From positions 39,009,319 through 39,073,318 of the forward strand of contig NC_081831.1 in the NCBI RefSeq assembly GCF_030867095.1: 64,000 bases of DNA, in the 5' to 3' direction. Origin of the DNA: Alligator mississippiensis. Taxonomy: Eukaryota; Chordata; Crocodylia; Alligatoridae. Positions 24,321 to 36,735 of the stretch are shown piece by piece (position 1 is the first letter of the stretch; the number at the start of each line of letters is the position of its first letter). The position numbers and the translations under genes are program-made. The notes under the pieces are model-generated. The model was not told the origin of the DNA and made no database searches. It was given only the letters and a program-made list of their open reading frames with translations.

Positions 24321-25984
24321 ATTTGTGTAGAGGGTGATCTTAATTTGTTACAGGTGGAAATAGCATCTCATACTGTGTATAAATGCCACTAATTGTAGTA
24401 GTGGCTATGTATGTGCCCCTTAGTTGCATGTAGGGTAAATAGTATTTAGCACTTAGTAGCTGGGCACCTACTGCGGGTAGCCAGTTGGAGAGAGTTTATC
24501 ATGTGTCCCCTTTTTACTGAAGAGAAAATTTACAATAGAGTAAAATACAGGGAAAATTGTTCTATAGGAATTGCCATGTGTCCATATCCTAAGGGTCTGG
24601 GGATGAGAGAAAAAGAGAGAAGAGAAATTGAGTTTACAAGAGCTCAGTGAACCACAACATAGATATGACAGGAAGCTTCAACTGTCCTTTACATCTGAAA
24701 ACACAGTGGCATGTAGCAAAGCAATCATTCAATGAAACATCACGTTGGATCTATACTAGATCAGTTCTCACTGGCTTGTGTGTAATGTATAATGCCTAAC
24801 ACCTGTATCTTTCTTTACCTTAAGCCCTCTATATTCATACTCCTATAGTAAGGCACAACTGAACATTTTTAAAGGATAACTGTACTTCACTGATCTTTGC
24901 ATTGGTTACAGAAAAGGAAACAATTAAGTACCAGCATTGTATACCAGGCAAACTGGTATGCTCAGGACTTGGGAGACAGCTACCATTGCAGTAGTTCATG
25001 GTTCATAATAGGTTCTTAGAAAAATGGGAAGAACTGTTTGCTGCTGCTGCTTCCATGAGGACCCTGGCAGACCTTACACTTAAGACATGATTGACCTGTT
25101 AATTGTCTCATTGTCTCATAAGTACTAACCCGGCCACACATTCAAGTAAATAAAGGTGCCACAAAATGTGAAACCAGCCATAAATATGTGCCCCAAATAT
25201 TTTCCCCAAATATGTATATAATGTTACAGCTGGTTTCAATCTTGCATTAAATTGAATGGTGGCAGGGTACCCTGCCAGAAGGCTTGACTGGCTGCATGAC
25301 AGGGTTTGGCTGCCAGCTCCTCCAGCCCTGGGATCTCAGTAATCGTAAGTCAGCCCTGGAGCTGTGACCCTAAACAGCTAACTGTCAGCTTCAGCACTGG
25401 GGCCACACCAGAGCTCCAGTGCTGGAGTCTCCAGTATGTTTTCAGGGCTGAGACAAATAATCAACTGAATGTCAGTTCCAGCCTTGGTCCATACTGGTTC
25501 AGTGGGCATCCAGCTTTCAACCTACTGGTACAGGGGGGATCTCAGTGTCATGAAGTAGTAGTTGTGCAGTTGGCATCTGATCCCCAATGTGTTTCTGATT
25601 GGCTATTTTTTATGACTTGGGTGTCTATAATGGGCTGACCTACATAATTGGGTACGCATGTAGCCAGTGCTTAGTCTGCTGAACATACTCAGGATATAGG
25701 TGTACATTTATGCATCCACATTATAGGGGTGATAGAATCACATCCTGTGTGCAAGTGCCAATAATGCCACTCATATGTTTGGAAAACTACCATTTAGGTG
25801 CACAAAGGGAAACAGAACTTTGCCCTTAATCTCCTTTTGTAAACCGCAGACTGAGTCTACTCATCAAGTAATACAGAACATGATCATCTTTCCTCTGATA
25901 GCAAAAGCCTCAGCAGCAAAAGCAAGACTAGGGTCATTCAACAAGCCAAAGTGATGTGAAGGGTCATCTGACCTCAGCAGTCTT

Positions 25985-26055
25985 TCCTACCCAAGTGGAC
26001 CTGATGATCTGTAAAGGTCCCTTCCAGTCCCTAACAACTCTGAAACTAAGAAACT
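25985..26055 (+). mobile_element. CR1 3' UTR remnant
   Basis: The stretch GGACCTGATGATCTGTAAAG followed by GTCCCTTCCAGTCCCTAACA matches the conserved CR1 3' UTR. Only this terminal piece is recognisable. The neighbouring stretches 24320-25984 and 26056-27110 contain nothing I can identify. Confidence 0.65.
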
Positions 26056-27110
26056 TAAAGGTGGAATCTGCCTAATGCTACAAAGAACAGTTAATAACCT
26101 GTGATACCAAGGAGATGAGACTGTACAAGGAGTTATGTGGAAGAAAATCGATGAGAGCAAGATGGCTTAATGCAGTCTTAGAACATTAAATGGAGCAGCA
26201 CTGTGTATGCAGAAGCATTCAGGAAAAGTTCTATATTGATCTGTTGCCCCATTTTAAATATCTGATTTAAGGTTTAAATAGCATGCAGCAATGGTTTCCT
26301 AGGAAGAGACTTGCTGTAAGTAGATGCAAGCCCCTACAGTACTCTTTGTATTATTACCTGTGCAATTTTAGCTTTTAGTTTGTCCTTAAAATTTCAGAGT
26401 TAAATCCTGTTCAGTTGCACAAAGCTACGTGACCTACATATGTGAGCACTGCTCACTGCAATTGCCACAAACTCTGGGCATGAGGGCTTGATGGACACTG
26501 AAGCAAATTGGCAGAGGGCAGCCTGCTTGTAAATAAGTCATTCACATCATGGCAATAAACACTGTACTGAATGGAGGGGAAGCTCACCCCAGTACAGGGA
26601 ACCATCACACTGCAGAGGCCTTAAAGGCATAAAGTTATGAATAAGCATCATATTGCTCAGGGGCCAATATCACTAATAAAAGTATCTCTGGGGATTGCTG
26701 TAACACCAGCACCTTACATTCTAGCCCTCTGGCTAAGAAGTGGTGAACAAGACAGCCGGGCACATAAAAGAAAAAGCTGATTAACAGAATCCCCACTTAT
26801 AAAGAAGATGAATGCTATTTGGTTTCATGCTAGGCATTGCCATATAGGAAAATGTGTGTCAATCTCCACACTTCCAGGAATATAGCTCAAATGCTTATTC
26901 AGCTAAAACATAATTCCTTAAAGTGTCTTACTGTTTATTCACTGTTGTCCTCTCTTATAACTTTCTGTCTTCCAATCAGAGACCAGCCATACTTCACAAA
27001 TCAAGAGTAGTCAATGTTTGAAATGAATAGCATAACAAACTGAAAATTGCAAGTCTCAACTCTTTGGTAAATATTACTTAGCTTAGCAATATAACTTCAG
27101 CCTTTGAGGA

Positions 27111-27858
27111 AGGCTAGAGTTTGTTCATGAAATATTTGCAGACTGGGTTATGCACAGGGGGTGCCCCTGGTGAGTGCTTTAACCACTAGGTTATTGGGCA
27201 AAAAGACGGGCACCATGACCATTGTTAGTCACCAACCTTCAGAGGAGGGTGATATTCTGTATTCTGAGTTAATGTGGGTGCCTAATTGGGTTGCTCTGAC
27301 TTGGGCACCTCTGTGGAGGGGAATTCAGAGTCCCCAGTGTGCTCAGTGCTCCTTACTGTCTATGCCTAAGTGGTTCCCTGCTTAGTGTCAAAGCTCTCTG
27401 GATTGTGCCTTAGAGGCAACTAACTCACCTCACTTGCTATAGAGGCCCCCTGTGTGCCTAACCATGTTTCTTTGAAACACAATCTTCATTGGCAGCTGGT
27501 TAGTTTAATTAATGAAAGATGTCTTTAGTCTTGGAGGGAATATCTTTTTCATAATGACTATATAAGATGACATGGTGGTTACTTGCTTATGTACTACATA
27601 GTTCTAAAGTAAATACATTCACTTATTAGCATTGATTTAACTGAACCATAGCAGATACATGACCAAAGTCATCTCTGATTAATTTGAAGGGAATGTAGGG
27701 ACAAACCAATATTAGCTATTACCTTTTTACTTTTTGGACTAGTTCATATACTCATTAATTTTAATGGTGAAGGGGACTGTTATAACCCTAGATACAACCT
27801 GAGGGCACCCCCTGTGCATAACCCAGTCTCTGAATCTTTCATGAACAGACTCTAACCT
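27111..27858. mobile_element. Inverted-repeat element, 56-bp arms (putative MITE)
   Basis: The 56 bases at 27111-27166 are the inverse complement of 27803-27858 at 50 of 56 positions, including GACTGGGTTATGCACAGGGG. The 636 bp between them have no coding frame of note. The layout is that of a non-autonomous DNA transposon, but I see no target duplication, so the true ends may lie slightly elsewhere. Confidence 0.6.
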
Positions 27859-28327
27859 ATGTCTATTTTTAAGCAGGTGACATAATTTGGAGACACACAA
27901 GGATCTTTGCAGTCCAAAATATAGATGCTAAATTACTTTAGGTACTTAATGGCTGCTGGAACCAAAGCATTTGGGCCTGGTTTCTTTGGATGTAGGCACA
28001 TAAATTTCACAGAAATCCTGTTTCGGTGTAGCTTCAGCCTGAACCTCTCCATTAGTTTAACTGTTACAGTACATCCTGTGCTCAGCTATTCCCAAATGTC
28101 AGGTTGATTTGCATAAGAGTTTTTCACACGAGTTTTCTGTTGCATCTGCCTTCTGCCTCAGGCTTTGTCTCATTGTCATGATATAGTTCTTCCTGATATG
28201 TAGTTCTACATCTGAAAGTGAAATGATGTGACTTTATTTCTGCCTGTAGGCACAGGGAGAGAAATTCAGCTATCAAGTCAGGATGCAATAAGGAAACAAT
28301 TCCACCGTCTCTAATTCACCAACTCTT

Positions 28328-29117
28328 GGGCATTTTTACACGTGCAAATGCTGCAGCACCAGGCAATTTGAAAAGCACCAGGGATTGTGTTGCTTGCAGT
28401 TGTATAGGCAGCAAAATGTGTGTCAGTGCTGAGAAAATGGCGGTGGTGCACGTTTGAACTAAAACATATAGAAGGTGCTTTAGTTCAAAACCTCACCGCC
28501 ACCATTTTCTGCATACTGACACAAATTTTTGCTGCTTATAACTGCATGTGCCATGGCACAGTGTGCATCAGCTTGCGTGTGGAACAGACTCAATCGAGTC
28601 TGCTCCGAAGCAGCAGATCTCCGGTGCATTGCAGATGAAAAGGTATGTGTGTAAGTACCTGTGAAAAGGGACCGGCTAAAATCTGAGTACTTCAAACAGA
28701 GAAGGAGATCGAGCAGGGAGAATGCCATTTCTGGAGCAGCTATTCCCTGCAGATTGAAAAGCCCGGGGTGGAACGGCGCAGCAAGCAGGGAGAGAGTGAG
28801 GCGGAAGAAGGCTCTGGGAGAGAGAAGTCGGGTAAGACTGCCAAGACCAGGGAATTGGAGGGGCCGGTCTGGCATGTTGGAGGGAACAAGAATGAGGGAG
28901 TAAGCTGGGAGCCCCCGGAGAAGTAAATTGGATTCTTGGATCGCTCTGGAGAGGGGAGAAGCGTCGGAGAAGAAGAAACCCCAGCCCTTCTGCAGCATGT
29001 TGAGTTGGGGTGGAGCAGCCCTGAGCTAGCAGGCTGACCCCCAGGGCCTCCTGCCAGCCTGGGGCTGGTCCACCCCAGCTCAACATGCTGCAGTCCCAGA
29101 TGTACATGTAAATGCTC
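28328..29117. mobile_element. Nested fold-back MITE with two hairpins
   Basis: The first hairpin has arms at about 28395-28463 and 28480-28545, meeting at AATGGCGGTGGTG / CACCGCCACCATT. The second has 31-bp arms at 28990-29020 and 29063-29093 that match at 29 of 31 positions (CTGCAGCATGTTGAG). The outer ends GGGCATTTTTACACGTGCAA and, on the minus strand, GAGCATTTACATGTACAT are similar, so the whole stretch may be one element. The frames inside are shadows with no domain. Confidence 0.55.
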
Positions 29118-29224
29118 TTCCCAGGGGAAATAAACTTTGGTATGAAGTGTATTGGAGTTTATTGCACCCACAGTCTGCCACAAGCAATGGAGTTTCATAC
29201 ACTTGTTCAGCATTGAGACTCGTA

Positions 29225-30085
29225 CATTGTTTTTGGCTTCAGCACACTCTCAAGAAAAGCATCCAGTCTTGATTTGAAGACATCAAAGGGATTGGGAATC
29301 CATCACAGCCTCTGGTGGTCTCCCTCATTGTTAAAATTATTTCTTGTTTGACTTTGTCTGGTCTTAACTTCTTCCCCCTGGTACTTATTATGCCTTTTTT
29401 CCACAAGGCTGGAGAGTCCTTCAGTGCCAGGTATTTTTTCATCAGCTCTTGATCTTGTTTTAGATTAGCTATGCAGATTCAGCTCTTAAAGATATGGATT
29501 TTCTCCAGTCCTCCAATTAGCTTTTGTGGCTCTTTTCTGAGCCCTCTCCAACTTTTCAACGTGCTTTTTAAAATATGGTTCCCGAGAACTGGATGCAGTA
29601 TTCCATTATTGATCTTACCAATACCTTACAACAAAGGTAGTGTCATCTCCTTACTGCTACTTGCAAATCATTTTAGCCCTTTTAAATACAGGATCATGTG
29701 GGGAACCCATGCTCGGTCTACTTGTCCATAATGACCATTAAATCATTTTCAGATGTTGCCTTCCAGAATACCAGCACTCATTCTGTAGTAATGACTTGCA
29801 TTCTTTCTTCCTAGCTGGATGAACTTGTATTTGGCTACATTAAAATGCATTTTGTTTGACTGAACACAATATACTAAGCTATCTAAATGACGTTATCTGA
29901 TTGCCTCATCCCTAGTATCTACCTCACTGTCAATCTCAGAGTCATCCCCACATTTTATCAGCAATCTTTTATCTTTTTATGTTTTACTTTCAGATCATTC
30001 ATGGAAATATTGAATAGTAATGGGCCTAGAAACAATGCCTCTAGGAAAAAATCCATTGGCAAGCCCATTGAATCAATTGAGTCAT
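29225..30085 (-). mobile_element. Old CR1 LINE relic, antisense
   Basis: Antisense words of the CR1 ORF2 3' half occur in order: CATCCAGTCTTGATTTGAAG, CTTCTTCCCCCTGGTACTTA, CTCTCCAACTTTTCAACGTG, GAACTGGATGCAGTATTCCA and CTGGATGAACTTGTATTTGG. A relic of the LRFMNDLN/FADD region lies at the high-coordinate end. The copy has many indels and no usable frame. Confidence 0.7.
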
Positions 30086-30563
30086 AACACTGTTTCAGTT
30101 TATGCACCCAAATGGCACTCAACTAAGCACATAACTGCCAGTTTTGGTCCTTACATGCAGTGACCCTAATTTAGCCCTCTTCTTGGTACTGAGCTAGAGC
30201 ACTTTGCATTTAAAATTTATTGGCTAACAAGGACAGACATCAGATAGAAGTTTCTGCTCCACTGGGAGGAGGGACTAGGTAAGAAACCAAGGCCCCTTAC
30301 TTCCAGGACAGCAGTCATCTCACTGAGCCACACACTCCCTAGCTTTCTTTTTTTTTTTTTTTTTTTCCTTCTGACCCCATATATCTTCCCTCTCTTGGAT
30401 GCCGATGACTCGGCTTCAAGTATACGGCTACAGAAAAGGCTGACTTGTAGCTAGAGACTTCTGTAAGTAAGTAGAAGAGATGTAGGTTCAAGCCCTCTCT
30501 GTGTGAAAGGGCCTGGAACTTGGGTCTCCTCAGATGTGTATACACGTGCTCCCACAGCATCAC

Positions 30564-30700
30564 TTGTCACATGTATTCAGGGCCTCAGACTTCAAAATGG
30601 TGGTGGGGCACTTTGATGAAAGCTTGTCAAATGAGCTTTAGTTAAAGTGCCCCGCCACCACTTTGAAATGTGGGGATGCTGAATACATGTGACTCAGAGG
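30564..30700. repeat. Fold-back hairpin repeat, same family as 28.4 kb
   Basis: Arms at about 30566-30615 and 30644-30693 pair through GTCACATGTATTCAG and AATGGTGGTGGGGCACTTT. The core words AATGGYGGTGG and CACCGCCACCATT / GCCCCGCCACCACTTT, and downstream words such as AAGTCTGTTCC, relate it to the first hairpin at 28.4 kb. The element probably extends to about 30830, where TGTGTATAGGTGCCC resembles a terminus. Confidence 0.6.
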
Positions 30701-31489
30701 CTGATGGAGCGCTCTAATTGGCACATTCCATCAGACTTGCAGCAGCCTCAATTAATCAAGTCTGTTCCAACGTGTGCTAATTAGCATGTGTTGGAGTAGA
30801 GATCCATAATGTGTATAGGTGCCCTTAGTTCCTTGTGGAGTATCCTAATCACTAGCCTATTGGGCTGAAACTTAAGGAGGCCTTCCTTCTTCTCCAGCCA
30901 CTAACACGAGTCAGTCATGGTTTATTGCCTGACCACAGTTTTGAAACTTGACTCACCCAGGTACATGTGTATGGAGCTATATACCTGCACAGCTGGAGCA
31001 CAACCTACTGCACACGCTCAGCAGCTGTGTGGATGCTTGTGCATCCACTCTGCATGTGGAATAGTATTGCTAACTGTGTGTAAGTTCCAGAAATGGTGCT
31101 AGAACTTAGTACCAGCAGGGTCTTGCAAGTAGTAAAGAACTTGTATAGAACAGAATAGAATCCAGAATGGCATGTATCCAGTTGTGAGGTGAAATACAGC
31201 CCTCGAGAATTAATGTATACATGGTCGGGGTTTAGTCATTCAGGGGTGTATATGTCCCCTAATTGAAATGGTGAGTTTTATTTTTCCATCACTGTTTACA
31301 TGTCATCGGTATAGCTCAAGTAATGCTCAGTGAGCTATTTGCAGTAAATTACTGCAGGGGGCACTGCATAACAATCCACCCTGCTGATCTCTTTGTATTA
31401 AATTACAGCAGGGAATGCCACACACCACGAATCCCCACTACAGACCGGTAATGTCTACAGCTCACAGTTTGCGGATATATACAGATGAC

Positions 31490-31735
31490 TGAAAAGTGGT
31501 GCACTTTAATTAATTTAATTGTTATTTCATTAATTTTTATTATTTACACATTTTAAAAAATGGATTTTTGTTTACACCAATAATTTAAATTTTTTTATTC
31601 TTATTGTTTTCATTCCTATCTTTATTTTATTCTATTTTTAACTTTCCTATTTATGTCATCAAGTAAACTTTATTTCATGTGTAAATCTGCTTGTTGGTTT
31701 TTTTTGTTTGTTTTTTTGTTTTTTTTATTTCACTC
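31490..31735. repeat. A/T-rich low-complexity tract
   Basis: This stretch is mostly A and T with long T runs and TTATT words. No coding or RNA feature is visible. The stretch 30840-31490 also shows nothing I can name. Confidence 0.7.
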
Positions 31736-31750
31736 AAACAACCAACCCTA

Positions 31751-31845
31751 CAAACAGGGCACTGAAATTCTCTGAGTGCTTATAATATGAGCACAAATCT
31801 GCACCCTGTGAATTTCTTATATAAATCTTTGAGTGCATATTGGAG
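31751..31845. repeat. Dispersed repeat, copy A (pairs with 38191-38285)
   Basis: About 95 bp with GAGTGCTTATAATATG, CTGTGAATTTCTTAT and GTGCATATTGG in the same order and spacing as at 38191-38285. The shared block ends on the left near CAAACAGGG / CAAACAAGG. I do not recognise the family. Confidence 0.7.
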
Positions 31846-31882
31846 CTCCAGTAATGCACTCCCTGTATTATCTCACAGGTGG

Positions 31883-31960
31883 TCATAGATTCATAGATGT
31901 TGGGGACTGGAAGGGACCTTACAATGTTACCTTTCAGCTGTGTGTCCTGGGGAACCGTGG
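31883..31960 (-). mobile_element. CR1 3' UTR fragment
   Basis: TCATAGATTCATAGATGTTG followed by GGGACTGGAAGGGACCTTAC is the antisense CR1 3' terminus. It lies immediately beside the dispersed repeat at 31751-31845. Confidence 0.75.
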
Positions 31961-32934
31961 CACAGGACACAGGCTGTCTGACTTGCAAAAAATCCCCCTT
32001 CCCCCCCAACCTAAACAAAACTGATTAAGATGCAGTGAGAGACGCACCTAAAATCCTCCAGATAAGGGTGACAAGAGTGAAACAACTGCCCTAGGTCTCA
32101 TTTGCATCCAAGATGGAACCAGATGACCATTCACTTACATGAGAGGTGGAGAACAGAAAGCCTGAAGCAGAGACTGCAGTGAATTCTGGGATCAGAGAAG
32201 CAGGGGAGCACTACGTGATGGGGAATCTGTGCTCCAAATGCTAATCAATCTACATTTACATACACCCAGCTCAGCATTTATCAGACCAGTTCTAATCTGG
32301 ATTTAGAAAGGACTCCCCCCGCCCCCAAAGTTTAATAGGCATCTTGGGCCATACATTCCCCGGTCCCACTATGGGAGGCCTATTTAAACTTGATTGACTA
32401 AAACTTGGTTGCCGGGTTAGGGAATGCTGAGGCAAAAGACTGAGTCAGAGGGGGTATGGGCAACATTTGAACAATGGTAAAGGGGTTCATTACAGCGTCC
32501 AGCCCATTGGAGCCCTGACCACATGTGTTGTCATACTTTTCCTGGGGCGACTGGTGGAAGTCCTCCTGCCCAAAGGTTATAAACACTCCAATAATTGCTT
32601 TAAGTCTGTTAAAAGACTATAGTAAGATCTGGAAAAGTCATGCTAAGCTGAGGCTTGTTCACAACAAGTAAAAATCCAAAACCCTGATGCTGCAAGCTAT
32701 CTATTGTTTCTGAAGAAACCATGAGATATCCCATCAGTATATCTGCTATCCATAGGAATTTCAAGCTGGCTCCCAAGTATCTGAGTACTCCCTAACCTTA
32801 TGTGTTTCCTGATTTATCAATCACTGGAAGATTATCAGGACACCGGAAGAACATATCGTCTCCCTTCAAGGATTGTGCTAGGGACTTTACCTGTCAGCTT
32901 TGCAACCCAAGTACCTTGGACTGGTGAGATCCCA

Positions 32935-32949
32935 GCGCGCACGCGCGCG

Positions 32950-32988
<39 letters not shown>

Positions 32989-32990
32989 TC
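32935..32990. repeat. (GC)n next to (CT)n microsatellite
   Basis: A 20-bp alternating G-C tract with one A (32935-32954) runs directly into about 33 bp of CT repeats (32954-32986). The stretch 31960-32934 has no feature that I can support. Confidence 0.95.
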
Positions 32991-33354
32991 TCTCTAGGCA
33001 TAAATTGCTGAACCTGAACTGTATCAGTTAAGCTTGAGCTAAGTTTCCCCAAATACTTAGTGAAACCAGGGTAGTATTGTAATTGTTTGTGTTTGTTTTT
33101 CTTTTGCATATCTATTACTACTAGTACCATTATATATTTCATATACTCAGCAATAAATAACTTCTATAGTCAAACTGGTAGTAACTGGGTATATTTTTCC
33201 TTCTCTGCTTCTCCTTCCTCCCGTGCTGTGCAGCAACGCTTCTTTTACTTAAGCTAAAGATCCCTGTGAAGCCCAAAAATACTGTGGGGTCTGCTCATCA
33301 AGAGGCTAAAGATTGGGATGTGCTGAGTTTGAAACACATAAGGGGATCAGCTTG

Positions 33355-33600
33355 TACAGGCTGATTGACCCAGTCTGACTCAGACGTGCCCTAGTGAACT
33401 GAATGCTGGCCCATGAGGGTGTCAGCTGGACACCCAGCTGGATTCAGAGGTATTCTGTTTAACTGTGTGCTTGTGTCTGACTGCAGTTTATTGTTGCTCT
33501 GATGAACTGATTCTTGGCGTATGAGGGTGTCAGCCTGTCCATGCTGATCAACCTGGCCAGGTCAGGCGTGTCACATTAATCTGTGTGTGTTTGTATGACT
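33355..33600. repeat. Diverged tandem repeat of about 110-130 bp
   Basis: The words TGAACTGA, TGAGGGTGTCAGC, GACTGACTG-like ends and GTGTGTTTGT or GTGTGCTTGT recur in the same order in two to three adjacent blocks. A plus-strand AATAAATAA at about 33150 raises the possibility of an LTR, but I could not define its ends. Confidence 0.45.
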
Positions 33601-33799
33601 GATTTGGTTACTGGAGGAACCCAGCCCCATTGAAACGGAGTCCTGCAAGTTAGCTCCATTGGGGGTGAGCACTTGCAGAAGGGAGAGATACAGCTCCGTA
33701 TAGAAACACAAGTAACACAAGCAGCACATTGACAGGATTACCAAGACCCTAGAAACGTATCCCTTAAATGAGCACACCGTAAAGTAATGGGCAAATCTG

Positions 33800-36735
33800 G
33801 TAACAACAAGATCATCGGGTCCAGCCTCCCTGCACTTGGGCAGGAATGACTGCTGGAGTCAGATGATCCCAGAAAGATGGGCATCAAGACACTTTTGAAG
33901 ATTGCCAGGGTAGGTAACTGTACCATCTCTGCGGGGACTGTGTTCCAGACCCTTGGCACGCAAATTATAAAGAAGTTTTTCCTTTTGTTCCATCTGAAGC
34001 AATCTTCAATCAGTTTGTGCCCTTTGTTTCTTGTCTTTCCTTGGTGAACAGATGCTCCCCCAGGCCTTGATGTGTGCCCCTAATATACTTATAGGCTGCC
34101 ACCAAGTCCCTTCTGAGTTGTCTCTTCTCCAGGCTGAACAGTCCCAAGTCTTTCAGCTTCTCCTTGTATGACCTGCTCTCCAGACCTCTAATAATCTGCG
34201 TGGCCCTCCTTTGGACTCTGTGAAGCTTCTCCACATCCTTGCTGAAGCGCGACTCCCAGAACTGGATGCAGTACTCCAGCTGCGGTCTCACCAAGGCTGA
34301 GTAGAGTAGGAGGATGACATCCTTAGTCTTGTTTGAGATGCATTGGTAGGTAGATGTGTGACAGTGTTTGTTTTGCTGTGCCAGCTACGGCATCGCATTG
34401 GTGGTTCATGTTCATTCTGTGATCTGTCATGACCCCCAGGGTTCTTTCAGTTGTGATCCTGGCAAGCGATGTGCTGCCAAGCCTGTATGTTGCAGATTAT
34501 TTCTCCCCCAAATGGAGCACTTAACCTGATGCTGTTTAACACAGAGAAATTTAATTATCCACCCACCTTGCAAGCCTGCACATGTTGGCCTGTATCGCTA
34601 GCCTGTCCTCGAGCATGACGTCACTCCCCCATGATTTGGTGTCATCCACGAGCCTTGTCAGTACACTTTTAATACACACATCCAAATCATTGATGAACAT
34701 GTTTAAAAGCACTGGTCCAAGTACTGAACCCTGAGGGATGCCACTGGTTACCTTCCACCATCTAGACTCTGTTCCACCTATCACTACTCTCTGGGTTCTA
34801 CCTCAGAAGCCAATTACTTTGTCACCAGACCATAAGTCAAGGCCGCGTTTTCCCAATTTTACCATGAGGACATCATGGTAGACCAAATCAAAGGCCTTTT
34901 TGAAGTCCAAGTATATGACATCAACCTCACTTCCCTTATCCAGGTGGCAAGTTACCTAATTGTAGAAGGAAATGAGGTTGGTCAGGCATGACCTGCCCGC
35001 AATGAAGCCATGTTCACCATCCCCTAGAATACTGCCTTCTGTTAGCCTAGCAATAATGGGTTCTTTGATATTTTTTTTCCAGGATTTTACCAGGGATTGA
35101 GGTTGAACTGATTGGCCTGTAATTCCTTGGGTACTCATTTCTCCATCTCTTGAAGATATCATCTGGGACCTCTCCTGAGCACCATAAATCCTCAAATAAC
35201 ATTGTGTGACCTATGGCAAAGCTGTCATCCAGTTCTTTCAGCACTCTCGGATGTAGTTCATCTGGTCCTTCTGACTTGTAGATATTCAGCCTCTCCAGGT
35301 GATGCCCCACAAGATCTTCACCAACTATGGTGGGGTGATCACCTCCACCTTGATCATCTTGTATCCCGTTGAGCAGGCTAACACCCTTTGACTAGTGAAA
35401 TACTGATGCAAAGTATTCATTTAGGAGTTCAGTTTTCTCCTGTGTGTCGATTAGCAGTTGTCCCATCTTGTTCATTAGAGACAGTATGCTTCTCTTATTC
35501 CCCCCACCCCCGACTTTCTACACATCTAAAGAAGGACTTTTTGTTGTCCTTGATTCCAGTTGCCGATTTATATTTGGTTTCTGCCTTTGCTTTCCTAATT
35601 CACTCCCTACAGGTGTGGCCTATTGCTGAGTACTCCTCTTTGGTGGTAATTTCTTACTTCCATCCCTTATAAGGTTCTCTTTTCAATATCAGGAGGTCTA
35701 TGACTTCTCTATTGAACTAAGAGGGTCTCCCGGCCCTTTTGCTGCCTTTCTTTTGAAAAGGAATGGACTTTCTTTGTGCTCCTAGGATTGCTTCAAGGAA
35801 TGACCACTCTTCTTGTACTCCCTTCCCCATTGGACCATGATCCCGCAGGGCCTCACCAACCAATCTCCTAAGCTTGTGGAAGTCAGCTTTCCTAAAATCA
35901 AGAATTTGTACCCTACTGACTGATTCTCTATCCACTGTAAGACAGGGTAAAGTGATTATCTCATGGTCACTGTCACCTAGTTTTCCTTCAATCCTCAGGT
36001 TGCTCACTAGATTGTTTCCTTTGGCCGGAACCAAATCTAGGAGTGTCTTGCCCCTGGTTGGCCTATAGAATTCTTGAGTCAGATGGGGCTCTTCAGTGCG
36101 AGTAAGGAAGCTTTGTAAGTGATCAGATCTTTCTCAGTGCTCATCTAATGAGATGTCAGGGTAGTTGAAGTCACCCATGATGACCATGCTCTGAGAGCAT
36201 GCAGCCTGTGCCAGTTTTCTAGAGAATTCCTGGTCAAGCTCTTCCTCTTGGTTTGGAGATCTGTAGTAAATTCCTACAGTCAAATTCCCCTCCCCATGCT
36301 CTCCCCATATCTTGACCCAGAGGGTCTCAAGTCGCCCTTCTTTATTGCCAATATCTGCTTCTAGGGAGGCGTACTGTTTCTTCTCATAGAAAGCAACTCC
36401 TCCACCCTTCTTCCCAACACAATCCCTCCTATACAAGGTGTAGCCCTCTATACCTGTGGTCTAATCATAGGTGGAGTCCCATCTGGTCTCTGTAATCCTG
36501 ATGAGATTGTATTGCTTATTGGTTAGCAGGAGGCCCTGTTCCTCCTGCTTGTTCCCCATGCTCCCAGCATTTGTGTACAGGCAACTAAGCCTGCCATTGG
36601 AAGCCCTAGGCTTCCCAGTGTGCTGCAGAAAATCCTGTCCTTCAGCTGGTGTCAGAATATACTTTTTATTGTTCCCTCGTTTGCTGGTTCCATGGTTGCC
36701 ATTTCTTGGGCTTGTACTAATAGTTGTTTGCCCAT
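33800..36735 (-). pseudogene. CR1 LINE ORF2 relic (endonuclease and reverse transcriptase)
   Basis: Read on the minus strand from about 36700, this is most of a CR1 ORF2, the enzyme that nicks DNA and reverse-transcribes the LINE RNA at the target. The endonuclease part shows LYTNAGSMGNKQEE, ITETRWD, IMGDFNYPDI and a SDHEII motif. The reverse transcriptase part shows KSEGPDELHPRVLKEL, NYRPISSTSIPGKILE, GFIAGRSCLTNL, SGIPQGSVLGPVL and a changed catalytic box LVDDTK, in place of the usual FADDTK. The tail shows RPQLEYCIQFWE and RVQRRATQIIRG. It is broken into at least six frame segments (for example 36134-36436, 35717-36034, 35047-35310, 34551-34784, 34010-34294). The 3' UTR ends near 33800. 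Confidence 0.9.

Noticed and set aside
28480..29213. Frames of 140 to 172 codons on the minus strand
   Set aside because: They run across fold-back repeats and show no family resemblance.
32800..33142. A Ser/Leu or Arg/Glu repeat protein across the CT tract
   Set aside because: It is a direct translation of the (CT)n microsatellite.
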